NCBI RefSeq assembly: GCF_900476045.1
Contig: NZ_LS483440.1
Location: 1,696,931-1,760,930, forward strand
Length of the DNA stretch: 64,000 bases
Reading direction: 5' to 3'
Source: Gemella morbillorum
GTDB taxonomy: Bacteria; Bacillota; Bacilli; Staphylococcales; Gemellaceae
The notes beneath the pieces are model-generated. The model was not told the DNA's origin. It saw nothing but the letters and a program-made list of their open reading frames with translations, and ran no database searches. A program made the translations under genes and the position numbers. Positions 36,669 to 46,104 of the stretch are shown piece by piece (position 1 is the stretch's first letter; each line of letters begins with the position of its first letter).

Positions 36669-37721
36669 TCACTCAATTCTTATAATTCTTCTAAAAAAGT
36701 CATATCCTCCATTAATATTATTACCGAGTTCTTCATTGGTATCTTGAAAATATGGTGAAACAGGAAAATATCCCCAAACTGTACCTAATCCCCCACATAT
36801 ATTACGACCACCATCTCCACCTTTATATGAAAATATCCCATTATCATATACAATTTCTCTGTTATATGGATCATCTGCTATATAAAGTCCAAAAAAATTC
36901 TCTTTTTCTAAAGAATAATCCCCATCAGAGTCCAACCATTCTATATGCCTTAGGTTCATTGAAAAATCCATATTGTTACCCCAAGGGAAAATACTTCTGC
37001 ATTCCTTGCCGGCCAGATACTCCCATTCTCTTTTCGTAGGAAGCGAATAACCACTATCCATTATGTCTTGAAATAAATCCTGAAATGTAGTTTCTTTATA
37101 ACGTTTCCCATACCACTTCCCGTTTTCTAGATATAAACACACCGTTTTAAAAACTGTTATTTCGTCGATTTCTTCCTTTTCGGCTTTTTCAATCATTTTT
37201 TTCAACTCTGTATTTTGTTTCAGTTCTTCTTTTGACATATTTACCCAACAGGTTTCATTATATTCCTGTTGTACCAGTAACGGATGTATTACACAATCTT
37301 CCTCTTTACTAAAATTGTTATTAAGATACTGTTCTATTTTGAGTAAAATCTCTTTATCAGCCAGTTTCTCTTTTATTTTTTCTGCAATAGCATATTCACT
37401 ACATATTTCATCTTCATAGCAATCTACAAATACGTAAGCAAGTTCATCTAAATTTTCCTTATTAAAAATCTCATGTAATTTCTTATTTTTAAAATCAATC
37501 CCCAACTTGACAGTATCTCCTGGAACAAATATAAACTTGATTCCATCTTTTGAACGATATACTGCTGTATAAGTTGATTTTTCAAAGGCAAAAAACTCTT
37601 GAAAAGATATTAATTCTAAATGATAATTCTCTGCAATCTTATTTAACAGTTTCTTTTTATCATCAATGGAAAGTAAGTCATATTGAGGATTATATAATTT
37701 TTCTACAGGAATGCGATTCAT
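36669..37721 (-). CDS. Protein with a formylglycine-generating-enzyme (SUMF1)-like domain
   Basis: 350 residues. The N-terminal 200 are unusual. The C-terminal half has SUMF1/FGE-fold motifs: YSLPTKREWEYLAGKECRSI then FPWGN (about 222), FFGLYIADDPYNREIV (about 275), GGDGGRNICGGLG (about 303) and the typical end YDFFRRIIRIE. Catalytic cysteines are not evident, so it may be a non-enzymatic binding fold. Its place among immunity-like genes suggests a protective role. AAGGAG precedes the ATG. Confidence 0.65.
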   Translation of the reverse strand: MNRIPVEKLYNPQYDLLSIDDKKKLLNKIAENYHLELISFQEFFAFEKSTYTAVYRSKDGIKFIFVPGDTVKLGIDFKNKKLHEIFNKENLDELAYVFVDCYEDEICSEYAIAEKIKEKLADKEILLKIEQYLNNNFSKEEDCVIHPLLVQQEYNETCWVNMSKEELKQNTELKKMIEKAEKEEIDEITVFKTVCLYLENGKWYGKRYKETTFQDLFQDIMDSGYSLPTKREWEYLAGKECRSIFPWGNNMDFSMNLRHIEWLDSDGDYSLEKENFFGLYIADDPYNREIVYDNGIFSYKGGDGGRNICGGLGTVWGYFPVSPYFQDTNEELGNNINGGYDFFRRIIRIE

Positions 37722-37912
37722 TTATTATTCTCCTTCCTATCGTGTGGTTCTTTTCCTTGATAAATCTTTTATGATATTATACCATATTTAAAACCTATTT
37801 TATATGTCTAGCCTGTGCCACTCTACCTATGTTTATCCTCTATTTCCATGTAGCTTCTCTACACAGTCTAATGCTTTTCGTCTTATTCTACATTGTACCC
37901 TTTTTTGAGAAA

Positions 37913-37948
37913 TAAAAAAACAGTAAACCTTTTTGATTTACTGTTTTT
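37913..37948 (-). terminator. Array-type terminator, copy 2
   Basis: AAAAACAGTAAAtc..gGTTTACTGTTTTTTT hairpin on the minus strand, directly after the pseudogene ending at 37959. It is the clearest copy of the dispersed family. 37722-37912 holds only intergenic sequence. Confidence 0.8.
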
Positions 37949-37958
37949 AGACAAATTA

Positions 37959-38555
37959 TTAATTTTCTCTTAAGCACATAATATATTCATTGATTTTGCT
38001 GTTCAACTTATCTTTGTTTTTTTCTAAATCCGGGTAAAATCCAGTTACTCCATATCCAATCATATTATACAACGCTAAAAGACGATACTTATTTCCTTTT
38101 TTTATATCATCTTTAACTGAATCTTGTTCTATATTTTTAATCATACACGCAGATTCAAAACTTACTCTGTTCATAATTTTTTAAGAAAATTTCCAAGTAG
38201 ACTCTTCTGTCTCATCTTTATTTTTAGGTGTTGATCTGACCTTTTTTATTTGTGATATCCTAAAATTTTTATCATCCATTCTTCCATATTCGTCATAGAT
38301 ATGTGCTTCTAATCCCCAAATAAAAAGAATAAACTCCCAGATATTATAGTTAATTGTTATCGGTATATCAATATTGGTGTATTCACATACTTTTAATGCG
38401 TTCTCCTTATCGTTGAAAACATATAACCAATACGCAAGTTCACACAGAGTGGCCATATCGGAATTTTTTGTAAATGAACAGCTTCTATTTAGTTTTTTAC
38501 AAAGTCTCATAATTTCCTTTTCATCATGTTCCATCATAATATCTTCAAATAACAT
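37959..38555 (-). pseudogene. Immunity-like gene split by an in-frame TAA
   Basis: Starts MLFEDIMMEHDEKEIMRLCK (38555) and stops at 38181-38183. Two codons on, the same frame continues MNRVSFESACMIKNIEQDSV to a natural end ..YIMCLREN at 37959. Joined, the 198 codons form one protein of a type I have seen as an uncharacterised family in immunity clusters (YNMIGYGVTGFYPDLEKNKD near the end). GAGGAG precedes the ATG. Confidence 0.65.
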
Positions 38556-38710
38556 ATATTATCTCCTCTACTTCTAATTTATTTCACTAAATACTTATAA
38601 TATTATATTATTTTTTATTTGTTTTTCAGTTCTAACTTACTCCCTCTATCTTCGCCCTCTATTTTTGTATAATACTTTCGATTTATTCAACTTTTCATCC
38701 GTTTTTGAGC

Positions 38711-38743
38711 AATAAAAACAGTAACCCTTTTTGATTTACTATT
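38711..38743 (-). terminator. Array-type terminator, copy 3 (degraded)
   Basis: Same sequence family as at 37913, but one arm ends ACTATTAC instead of ACTGTTTTT. Confidence 0.5.
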
Positions 38744-38840
38744 ACATTAGTTACTATGTTATAACTTGTATCTAGTTGTTTAAGTTAGACAAACTGGAAT
38801 TTATCAGATAATAATCTCACCATCTAGCTGTACACTTGAT

Positions 38841-39356
38841 TTATTTCCTCTGAAATTGCTCCACCTGTTGTATAAAAATTTCTGATTTTTTTCTATCTGT
38901 GATGATACTAACATTCATTAGTTTGTTTAGTTTTTTCTCATGCAAACCACAAAAAATAGGATTTCTGATTTTAATAATCATCTTCATACAACTAAACGGG
39001 TGTTTTTTAATTTTTATTTGTTCTATATCTTCGAGTTTAAATTTATAATGTAATACACTATTCCCTCTACTTCCGTAAGTATAATATTTAACAACATTAT
39101 TTTCATAGATTTCTAATTTCACTCCATTTATGAAGAGATAATATCCCATAAAATAAATAAGAATTGGAATGTAAATCAACACCATTACTATAATAATGTT
39201 ATCTGTAAAATCAGTTCTATAATTTTTTAAATATTTCAACAATATAACCACAAAAAATAGAGATACTATAGAAAAATAGCTTATCATATTAAATTTAGTC
39301 TTGTGAGGATATGTCAAAATAAGTTTTGGTTCATCTTGTAAAAAATCTAATTTCAT
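38841..39356 (-). CDS. Two-helix membrane protein with PH-like tail, unknown function
   Basis: 171 residues. Two membrane segments near residues 25-45 and 52-75 (FSIVSLFFVVILLKYL; IIVMVLIYIPILIYFMGYYL) are followed by a beta-rich cytoplasmic-type domain (NGVKLEIYENNVVKYYTYGS, HYKFKLEDIEQIKIKK). The layout resembles bacterial PH-domain or YcxB-like immunity proteins. AAAGGA precedes the ATG. Confidence 0.6.
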   Translation of the reverse strand: MKLDFLQDEPKLILTYPHKTKFNMISYFSIVSLFFVVILLKYLKNYRTDFTDNIIIVMVLIYIPILIYFMGYYLFINGVKLEIYENNVVKYYTYGSRGNSVLHYKFKLEDIEQIKIKKHPFSCMKMIIKIRNPIFCGLHEKKLNKLMNVSIITDRKKSEIFIQQVEQFQRK

Positions 39357-39471
39357 AATTTTTCCTTTAATTTTATCAGTTTCTTCCGTACAAAAAAATT
39401 TAAAAAACTCTTTTAAAATTTTTAACTCTAATATTGATAATTGACTAATTTATTTTTATTCTCTTGTAAAT

Positions 39472-39807
39472 TTAATCATTACTTAAACTTCTTAATTCAT
39501 CAAAAGTTAATTCTTTATAATTCTTAGTTGAATTCAAAACAGAATCCGTTGTTTCAGGCAATCTATCCATAACCTTTTTGATATCTATATCCTTAGGAAA
39601 TGAAATAATATTCTCCTCTGCATCTGCCCCATTATGTGCTATAAATATAAATTCCCCTGTATCCCAATTTATATCAAAATGATTGTTGACACCAACATTT
39701 GTCTCTAAATCAAGTAGCTTTTCTTCTTGATTTATGAAGTTTTCATATATAAATTCAAATAAGGCTTCTTTATTTATTTTTATTATTCTGCATGCATTAT
39801 CTTCCAC
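39472..39807 (-). CDS. Uncharacterised small protein, GTG start
   Basis: 111 residues starting at a GTG preceded by AGAGGAG. It reads (V)EDNACRIIKINKEALFEFI and contains FDINWDTGEFIFIAHNGADA, ending FDELRSLSND. A small soluble alpha/beta protein in the immunity array; family not recognised. Confidence 0.6.
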   Translation of the reverse strand: MEDNACRIIKINKEALFEFIYENFINQEEKLLDLETNVGVNNHFDINWDTGEFIFIAHNGADAEENIISFPKDIDIKKVMDRLPETTDSVLNSTKNYKELTFDELRSLSND

Positions 39808-39842
39808 TTGTTTCTCCTCTTATGTGTACAAAAAATTCTAAT

Positions 39843-40483
39843 TTATTTTACTCCATATTTACCCTTAGTTTTATATTGATCTAATTGCTTCTTCTCCTCT
39901 TTTAGTCCTCTATTTTCTTGCAATAACATCTTTATATCGCTTCTAACACTTTCTATCATATCTAACGTAACTTTATCACCTGCCTGCAATAATATATCCG
40001 CAATTTCAGCAACTTCAGGAATATTTAAATTACTACAAACAGCTAGACAAGAAGCAAGCGGTGTTTGATCCATATCATTTTTCAAGTAAACATTTGCTCC
40101 TTTTTCCACTAAAAATCGAACTGTATTCGGGTGAAAAAAGCTTGCAGCGGTATGCAACGGACTATTTCCGTATCTATCAACTCGTTCGACATCAGCCCCT
40201 AACTCAAATAACAATTTTACAGTATTATCCCCCAAAGCAGCGGCCTATCTAAAGGGCTTCGTCCGTAATAATTCTCAACATTAACATCTAAACCTTGTTC
40301 TGTGAGCCAACGAACAAACTCATCAGGAACATTACTATAATGAAGAGCTGTATTTCTCTCACAACGCGCGTCATGTGCATAAAGCTCACATTTTTCATAA
40401 ACAGCCTTAAGTTTTTCTATATCTCCAGCTTTAACAAGTTCTCCAAAGTCTTTCGGTAAAGTAACTCTTTTCTTTTTAACCAT
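39843..40483 (-). pseudogene. Ankyrin-repeat gene with a single-base frameshift
   Basis: The first part (40217-40483) carries an ankyrin start (RNTALHYSNVPDEFVRWLTE, NYYGRSPLD), then runs into a wrong frame (RPLLWGIIL). The second part (39843-40235) continues with AALGDNTVKLLFELGADVER, GNSPLHTAASFFHPNTVRFL and a coiled-coil tail. Restoring one base near 40245 (AGG-GCC) would join them. Ankyrin proteins are a known class of toxin-immunity proteins. Confidence 0.75.
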
Positions 40484-40651
40484 ATTTCACCCTCCCATAA
40501 CTTCTAATTTCTTACTTAATATCACACCTGTTTTCTTAGCCTTGTAACTCTAATTCTTTTTTCTTTCACACGTGTTGGTTCTATATTTTTTTTTGATAAT
40601 TTTCCTATACAATTATCAAAATAACCTCTTTTTATGCTGTTGAACTATGAT

Positions 40652-41050
40652 TTATTTGAAGAGACCTTGTAACCATTGTACAATATCATCCGTCGTTTTA
40701 TCACAGGATAACACCAATCGATTGCAGTCAATTTCATAAAATAATATCACTTCTTTTTCACTTTCAAAAAAAGTTGCTAGCCACATAATAAACTGTGCAT
40801 GCTCATAAATTCCTTCAACTGAATTAAAGTACTCTATCGCAAACGTACAACGCTTTTTCTCCATTCTTAATTCGAATTGATATTTCTCTGAATAGTTTTC
40901 CCAGCAAAGATCATAAAATAACGCAGAATTATTTACTTCAAAACTAGTACCTGGATACTTTATTTCAATGTCTTTATTAAATCTCCTAATATCAAAATTA
41001 TTGTTTTCCAATTCGTTCAAATGAACAAAGATTGTTACAGACATTTTCAT
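40652..41050 (-). CDS. Uncharacterised small protein of the immunity array
   Basis: About 132 residues from MKMSVTIFVHLNELENNNFD, with GAGGG upstream. It contains FELRMEKKRCTFAIEYFNSV and ends DDIVQWLQGLFK. Small alpha/beta fold expected. No family recognised. A start two codons later is equally possible. Confidence 0.6.
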   Translation of the reverse strand: MKMSVTIFVHLNELENNNFDIRRFNKDIEIKYPGTSFEVNNSALFYDLCWENYSEKYQFELRMEKKRCTFAIEYFNSVEGIYEHAQFIMWLATFFESEKEVILFYEIDCNRLVLSCDKTTDDIVQWLQGLFK

Positions 41051-41327
41051 CCCCACCCTCAAACTCTAATTTTTTCACTCAATATTATAACTATTGTATC
41101 ATTTTTCCAGTTGATTTTATAACTCTCTTTGCCTATGCAGAATCCCTATTTTTTTAATCTGGTAACCCCTCTTGATTATTTTCTCTATCCCTTTATTTTT
41201 TCTGTATATTTCTCCTATTCTTTTTTGAATAGTAAAAAATAACAATCCATTTTGTTTAAATCTTTTATTTTTGATATATTTATATTACATAGACCACAGC
41301 CTGCTTCACAAGCCTTTTCTCGCAATT

Positions 41328-42038
41328 TTACAAATGAATCACATTTGAAGTGTTGTTCTTGTATATTATATCATGTGATAAATATTCTCCGTATAATTTA
41401 TTCTGATGTTTAACTATTACTAGTGGCAATACCAATGATTTTATTGCGTACATACTAAGCCAAATAATAAAAACATTAAATTGTAAATCTTTCAAATCAT
41501 TAAACCAAAGTTCATAAAATATCAAAGCGTTCAAAATGACATTAAAACTAGTAACTATAGTTGCTGATACTATATTAGTTTTAAGTTTAGGATAGTAAAA
41601 CTTTGCAGCATACAACGCAAATAAAGAAATATTATAAATACAAATTGGTTTGTATTTTTTTCTATATATCACAAGTGTTTTACGATTATAACAAAAAAAC
41701 TTACTAACTGTTACCTGATCCCATTGATTAAGCCAAATATGACTAACTGAATCTATTTCATCCCAAGGTATAAACAAATCAATTTTTCTTAAATAAACTC
41801 CTTTCTTACAGATGTAAAATTTCCAATTTACAAAAGAGAATATTGTAACAGAAGCAATAAAAATTACAATTCCAGCGTACTTTAAGCTTTCTTTCTCTAT
41901 AATTAATGTACCATCAAAAAAGTTTATACTTCCTTTTACTCCATCGGATAACACGTATAAAACCGTTATAGCAAGCAACACTATGAATAGTATATATCTG
42001 TAAAAAATACTACGAAACTTTATTTTGTTCTCCTTCAT
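41328..42038 (-). CDS. Membrane protein, unknown function
   Basis: 236 residues from the ATG at 42038, preceded by AAAGGATATATC. Membrane segments lie near residues 15-35, 53-72, 155-180 and 190-215, with a beta-rich loop between (GVYLRKIDLFIPWDEIDSVS). That loop resembles the PH-like part of the protein at 38841, so the two may be distant relatives. 41051-41327 shows no gene. Confidence 0.6.
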   Translation of the reverse strand: MKENKIKFRSIFYRYILFIVLLAITVLYVLSDGVKGSINFFDGTLIIEKESLKYAGIVIFIASVTIFSFVNWKFYICKKGVYLRKIDLFIPWDEIDSVSHIWLNQWDQVTVSKFFCYNRKTLVIYRKKYKPICIYNISLFALYAAKFYYPKLKTNIVSATIVTSFNVILNALIFYELWFNDLKDLQFNVFIIWLSMYAIKSLVLPLVIVKHQNKLYGEYLSHDIIYKNNTSNVIHL

Positions 42039-42165
42039 GATATATCCTTTCAAATCTTGTGTTTTTAATAAAAAATCTCAATATTATTATACCATTTTTA
42101 AGATGGTTTTTTCTACTGCTGGTTTTTCCAACATGGTTTAAAATCCCCTGAATACTGCATAAAAA

Positions 42166-42203
42166 GAAAAAAAACAGTACCTTATTTAAATTACTGTTTT
42201 TTG
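42166..42203 (-). terminator. Array-type terminator, copy 4
   Basis: AAAAAACAGTAAT..GGTACTGTTTTTTTT hairpin on the minus strand, downstream of the gene ending at 42235. Confidence 0.7.
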
Positions 42204-42234
42204 AATTACTATATTCTATTATAAAACCAATGGT

Positions 42235-42642
42235 TTAATGCATAGATAAAAAATGTGCCGCTTCTTCTCTAATCTCTTTATCATAATATTTATTTTCAGA
42301 AATTTGCTTCAACAAATTTAAATAATATTCTGGGTTATCCGTTCCATTTATTATACGGTGCAACATCCAAATAGTATGTACTGTTGGCATTCTTTTTAGT
42401 GAAGAAATAAGTTTTTCTTCGTATCCTTTTTTATAAAATGTCTCAACAAAATGCACTATCTCTCCTGGGCTTCCGAAGTAAGTAAGCGGGTTTCTTTCCA
42501 CTAGTTGAAGTAATGGTTGAACCGAATCTAATTGATTATAATTACTTTTAATATCATCTATACATTCAATCATAATCATTTCAAAATCATCACTATCTAT
42601 ATTATCTTCTATTTTTTTAATTATTAACTCTAATTCATCCAT
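42235..42642 (-). CDS. Imm30-like immunity protein
   Basis: 135 residues from the ATG at 42642, set by GGGGGA eight bases upstream (the frame is open for 27 more codons). It contains RNPLTYFGSPGEIVHFVETF, then KKGYEEKLISSLKRMPTVHT and IWMLHRIINGT, matching what I remember of immunity protein 30. All-helical, HEAT-like. Function by family: protection from a polymorphic toxin. Confidence 0.65.
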   Translation of the reverse strand: MDELELIIKKIEDNIDSDDFEMIMIECIDDIKSNYNQLDSVQPLLQLVERNPLTYFGSPGEIVHFVETFYKKGYEEKLISSLKRMPTVHTIWMLHRIINGTDNPEYYLNLLKQISENKYYDKEIREEAAHFLSMH

Positions 42643-42770
42643 ATTAATTTTCCCCCTACAAATCAAAATTTTTCCTTCTAGATGTTTGTTAATATTGTTC
42701 CCATTTATTGTTTTAAGTTTCATCTAAAATAATAAACTAATTAAATCATTAATTTCCATTAACAAAAACT

Positions 42771-43375
42771 CTACTTTATTTTTTCTATCATTTCTAAATA
42801 CATTTTCTTTCCAAAGTCATTATTAGCAGCATCATGTCGTTCTTTTAGAAAATGAATAATTTCACCTTTATATTGCTCTGGGATGTTATTAATATTTTGC
42901 TCTATAATTCCAACTAATTTCTGCTGTGCTATTTTCTTTGGTGTCATTTTTCTCATACTCATATAATATTCCCATTGGTTAGGATGCTTTTCAAATCCTG
43001 TTAAAGATGATAAATATATCGACACATATGCTGATATACCTTTTTGTGAAGAATACTCAAGCATAAGAGTATACATTCTTCTATTTCGTTTAAGTTATAT
43101 CTTGTTATCATCATACCTAATGCTGTTATTATATCTTTTATTATACTTTTGTTGTCAGGGTATTTTCTTGCTATAGCCAAAAGGATATTTGCAAATTCCT
43201 CATCAGTGAAATATTTTGTATAAAAAACTGATCCTTCTTTTCTCGTCATTTTCTCAAAATTTTTCATAAGATTTTCGATTCCAAATTCGTCTTTTTCTTC
43301 CCACTTTTTTATTTCATCTTGCAAATAAATAATTTTATTTATTTTGTCTTGTATTTTTGGATTTATATTTTGCAT
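42771..43375 (-). pseudogene. Helical immunity-like gene with a frameshift
   Basis: The first piece (43001-43375, MQNINPKIQDKINKIIYLQD) overlaps the second (42771-43076, MYTLMLEYSSQKGISAYVSI). The proper sequence appears to switch frame near 43076, where the first piece runs into CILLCLSILHKKVY and the second begins. A single indel explains it. The product would be a soluble helical protein of about 200 residues. AAGGAGAGG precedes the first ATG. Confidence 0.65.
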
Positions 43376-43439
43376 AATACCTCTCCTTTTTGACCGTTTA
43401 GCCTATCCTTCCTTAGTTTAACAATTCCACTTGATTCAA

Positions 43440-43964
43440 CTATTCTTCTGTAATGTTTTGTATTTTTCTTCCTAAGGATAATAAAGTTTCTAAATCTGAT
43501 AGTTCACTTGTTCCAAAAGGATTCCTAGTAGAAACGCCTGTGATTTTTTTATATTCCTTGCATCTAGTTCGAAATTTTATTTCATCTGTATCAGTATATA
43601 TATCTACACTTAACGCTCTCCCCCCTACGTTATATTTTTTATTCTTGATTTCGCAAAACGAAACTACTCCCGATATAATTTCCTCGTCATTTCCCAAAAC
43701 TCTAATATTTTTACCATAAAGTTCTACAATATAATCTTTTACCAATCTCTCTTGTATTTTTCTTATTAGAAGAAACCCTCCCCCAAAAAATACTAATACT
43801 AGTAAAAAAAGAAATATTGGATATGCTTTAACTAAATTATTAAGTTTTAAATAAAAGATAGCTAATTGTGTTGCCAATATAGGAATCATTATTACCACAG
43901 GAAAAATTAAACCAATGATAATATCTGATTTTGCTGTTGTTGCTGTAAATTCATATTTTTTCAT
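43440..43964 (-). CDS. Two-helix membrane protein, paralogue of the 49907 gene
   Basis: 174 residues. It opens MKKYEFTATTAKSDIIIGLI, with two membrane segments (15-40 and 50-70), then a beta-rich domain (YIVELYGKNIRVLGNDEEII, ALSVDIYTDTDEIKFRTR) and end ETLLSLGRKIQNITEE. It closely matches the protein encoded at 50425 throughout. The upstream non-coding DNA (about 43990-44090) also matches. The ribosome binding site is weak. Confidence 0.7.
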   Translation of the reverse strand: MKKYEFTATTAKSDIIIGLIFPVVIMIPILATQLAIFYLKLNNLVKAYPIFLFLLVLVFFGGGFLLIRKIQERLVKDYIVELYGKNIRVLGNDEEIISGVVSFCEIKNKKYNVGGRALSVDIYTDTDEIKFRTRCKEYKKITGVSTRNPFGTSELSDLETLLSLGRKIQNITEE

Positions 43965-44184
43965 ATAATATCTGAATAATTATCTTATAATTACCTTTAT
44001 CTCCTTTATTTTTATATGTTTTTTACTAAAAAATACTCACAGTAATTATACCATGTGTATTTTTTTGAATCAATTTTTCATTTACTTAGATTTGTTCTCT
44101 TTTGATAGTTGATTTAGTTTTTTCTTTTTTGTTTTAACATGAATTTATTTACCCAATCTATTACTAACCAACCTTACTATTCCT

Positions 44185-44285
44185 TTATAATTCTTTTGAA
44201 ATGATTAAATACACTATTTCAAAAACCGCAATTAACACACCTAAAACACCCAAGAACGCCTTATTATCTTTTACTTCTAATCAGG
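44185..44285 (-). pseudogene. Remnant of a bceB 3' end
   Basis: One frame reads LEVKDNKAFLGVLGVLIAVF and ends EIVYLIISKEL, corresponding to the last helix of the BceB-like permease at 50636 (TDNNVFLIALAVTIAVF). It sits the same distance upstream of the 43440 gene as bceB does upstream of the 49907 gene, so the whole block is a duplication. Confidence 0.6.
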
Positions 44286-44344
44286 AATCGTTTTGTCAAA
44301 TACCTTTTTTGATTCATAGACTCTTTATTTTGGAAATTGAGTAA

Positions 44345-44380
44345 GAAAAAAACAGAAAACCATTGTGGTTTACTGTTTTA
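44345..44380 (-). terminator. Array-type terminator, copy 5
   Basis: AAACAGTAAAcc..GGTTTTCTGTTTTTTT hairpin, downstream of the yjdF gene on the minus strand. Confidence 0.7.
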
Positions 44381-44416
44381 GTGGTTTGGGATGATCCTTT
44401 TTGGGAAAATACCTTA

Positions 44417-44833
44417 TTATTTTCCTCTATGTTTCTGTCTGCGTTTCTCTTGTTTTAATTCAAATTTTCTTTGGATTTCCAACTCTCTTATTTTCTTACT
44501 TTCGGTTTTTCTTTCCAATTTCATTTCTTCTCTTTGTTTCTGTAATGCTAACTGAGATTTTGTTCCTATCCCTACTTGTTTACTTTGTTTTTTTACTTCT
44601 CTTTGCAATCTTTTAGGATTGTTCTTTATTTTTTTAACCTTAACTTCTAGGCTTGAACCAAACTTTAAATTTTTATAATTTTTTAAAATAAAATCATATA
44701 CTTCATAATCCTTTGGTTCTGCACCAAATACTACTCTACATACTGATAACTTATTTTTTTCTACACATTCAAAAACACCTACCCAAAATGGATTATCAAA
44801 AAAAACCGTTAATTTGCCTGCTATTTTTTCCAT
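44417..44833 (-). CDS. yjdF: YjdF family protein
   Basis: 138 residues: MEKIAGKLTVFFDNPFWVGV then FECVEKNKLSVCRVVFGAEP, the YjdF/DUF2992 core, and a long, very basic helical tail (KQREEMKLERKTESKKIREL..KRRQKHRGK). AAGGAGGG precedes the ATG. The gene lies directly behind a yjdF-type riboswitch, known to sense azaaromatic compounds, so it is presumably induced by such toxic heterocycles. Molecular function unknown. Confidence 0.85.
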   Translation of the reverse strand: MEKIAGKLTVFFDNPFWVGVFECVEKNKLSVCRVVFGAEPKDYEVYDFILKNYKNLKFGSSLEVKVKKIKNNPKRLQREVKKQSKQVGIGTKSQLALQKQREEMKLERKTESKKIRELEIQRKFELKQEKRRQKHRGK

Positions 44834-44837
44834 AACA

Positions 44838-44945
44838 GAACCCTCCTTAATACTTTATTGAAGAATGGACAACCCGGAGGGGAAGGTTACTTACCTAAAT
44901 AAAATAATTTAGACGACTGGGCTACCTACCAGTTCTAATACATTA
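44838..44945 (-). ncRNA. yjdF motif (azaaromatic riboswitch)
   Basis: The minus-strand leader between a TATAAT (44986-44991) and the yjdF start contains GTAACCTTCCCCTCCGGGTT and paired arms (AACTGGTAGGTAGCCCAGTC), the C-rich conserved core I associate with the yjdF riboswitch. Its position just upstream of a yjdF gene agrees. The ribosome binding site AAGGAGGG lies directly after it, so ligand binding probably controls translation. Confidence 0.7.
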
Positions 44946-45093
44946 AAAAATATATATTGCGTTTTTATCTTCAAATTATTTTCTTATTATACCATATTTC
45001 ACCTTGATTTTATAGCTATACTTCATACAGCTTTTTCTATATTCTATAAATGTATAAACTGGTCGAATATTCCTGTTTTTATTACAGAAAATT

Positions 45094-45122
45094 TTGACGA
45101 TAAAATAAAATTATGTTATACT
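45094..45122 (+). promoter_or_regulatory. Promoter of the AbrB-ABC operon
   Basis: TTGACG (45094-45099), a 17-base spacer, and TATACT (45117-45122); the first gene starts 36 bases on. Confidence 0.8.
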
Positions 45123-45157
45123 AGTTATACAAATCATACTTAAAAGGAGGTCCTAAC

Positions 45158-45379
45158 ATGAAACATCCAGAAGGTAAATATGCTTGGACTGTTAAAGTGG
45201 GGGAAAAAGGGCAGTTTGTTATACCTAAAGAAGCTCGCGACATCTTCAATATAAACCCAGGAGATACTTTAATCGTTCTTGCCGATATAAATAAAGGTAT
45301 CGCAATCCCACCTAAAAATATGTTCGCACATTTGATGGAGACTATTTTCAATCAAGACGAAGAAAAGAGGGATAACTAA
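45158..45379 (+). CDS. AbrB/MazE/SpoVT-type transcriptional regulator
   Basis: 73 residues with the swapped-hairpin DNA-binding domain (VGEKGQFVIPKEARDIFNIN then PGDTLIVLAD). It is the first gene of an operon with an ABC exporter and overlaps the ATPase gene at ATGA-like junction 45379, so it probably regulates the exporter. AAAGGAGG precedes the ATG. Confidence 0.88.
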   Translation: MKHPEGKYAWTVKVGEKGQFVIPKEARDIFNINPGDTLIVLADINKGIAIPPKNMFAHLMETIFNQDEEKRDN

Positions 45380-46104
45380 TGAACGCTATCACTATCGAAA
45401 ATCTTACAAAAAAATATGAAAATACAGTCGCTGTAGACAATCTTAATTTAACAATTAAGCAAGGAGAGTTATTCGCCCTACTTGGTGGAAATGGTGCAGG
45501 AAAAACCACAACAATAAAAATGTTGTCTTGTTTAATAAAACCCACAAGCGGTGATGCATATCTTCTTAGTGATAGCATCACCTCAAATCCTCATACAATA
45601 AAGAAAAAAATCAATATTTCTCCACAAGAAACAGCGGTAGCCGCAAATTTATCAGTATTAGAAAATTTAAAACTCATTGCTGGAATATATGGACAAGATA
45701 GCAAAACAGCAAATAAGAACGCTCATGAAATAGCGTGTAAATTTGGATTAGAACAAGAATTGAATAAAAAAGCAAAAAATTTATCAGGAGGAATGCAACG
45801 TCGTCTTTCTATTGCTATGGCTCTAATTTCAGAACCTCAAATTTTATTTTTAGATGAACCTACCCTTGGTCTTGATGTCTTGGCTCGTCGTGAATTGTGG
45901 GCTTCTATCAAATCGTTAAAAGGAAAAGTTACGATAATTCTTACAACTCATTATATGGATGAAGTTGAAAATTTATCGGACCGTGTAGGAATAATGACAA
46001 AAGGTCAGTTAACAGCTGTAGGAACAGTAGCAGAGTTAACTGCACAGACGGGAACTTCTAAATTAGAAGATGCCTTTGTTGTACTTTCAGGAGGTGTATT
46101 ATGA
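45379..46104 (+). CDS. ABC-2 exporter ATP-binding protein
   Basis: 241 residues. Walker A is GGNGAGKTT near 36, the signature LSGGMQRRLSIAMALI near 136, Walker B ILFLDEPTLGLDVLARR and the switch ILTTHYMDEVE. It overlaps both neighbouring genes, implying tight coupling. It exports an unknown substrate with the following permease. Confidence 0.9.
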   Translation: MNAITIENLTKKYENTVAVDNLNLTIKQGELFALLGGNGAGKTTTIKMLSCLIKPTSGDAYLLSDSITSNPHTIKKKINISPQETAVAANLSVLENLKLIAGIYGQDSKTANKNAHEIACKFGLEQELNKKAKNLSGGMQRRLSIAMALISEPQILFLDEPTLGLDVLARRELWASIKSLKGKVTIILTTHYMDEVENLSDRVGIMTKGQLTAVGTVAELTAQTGTSKLEDAFVVLSGGVL

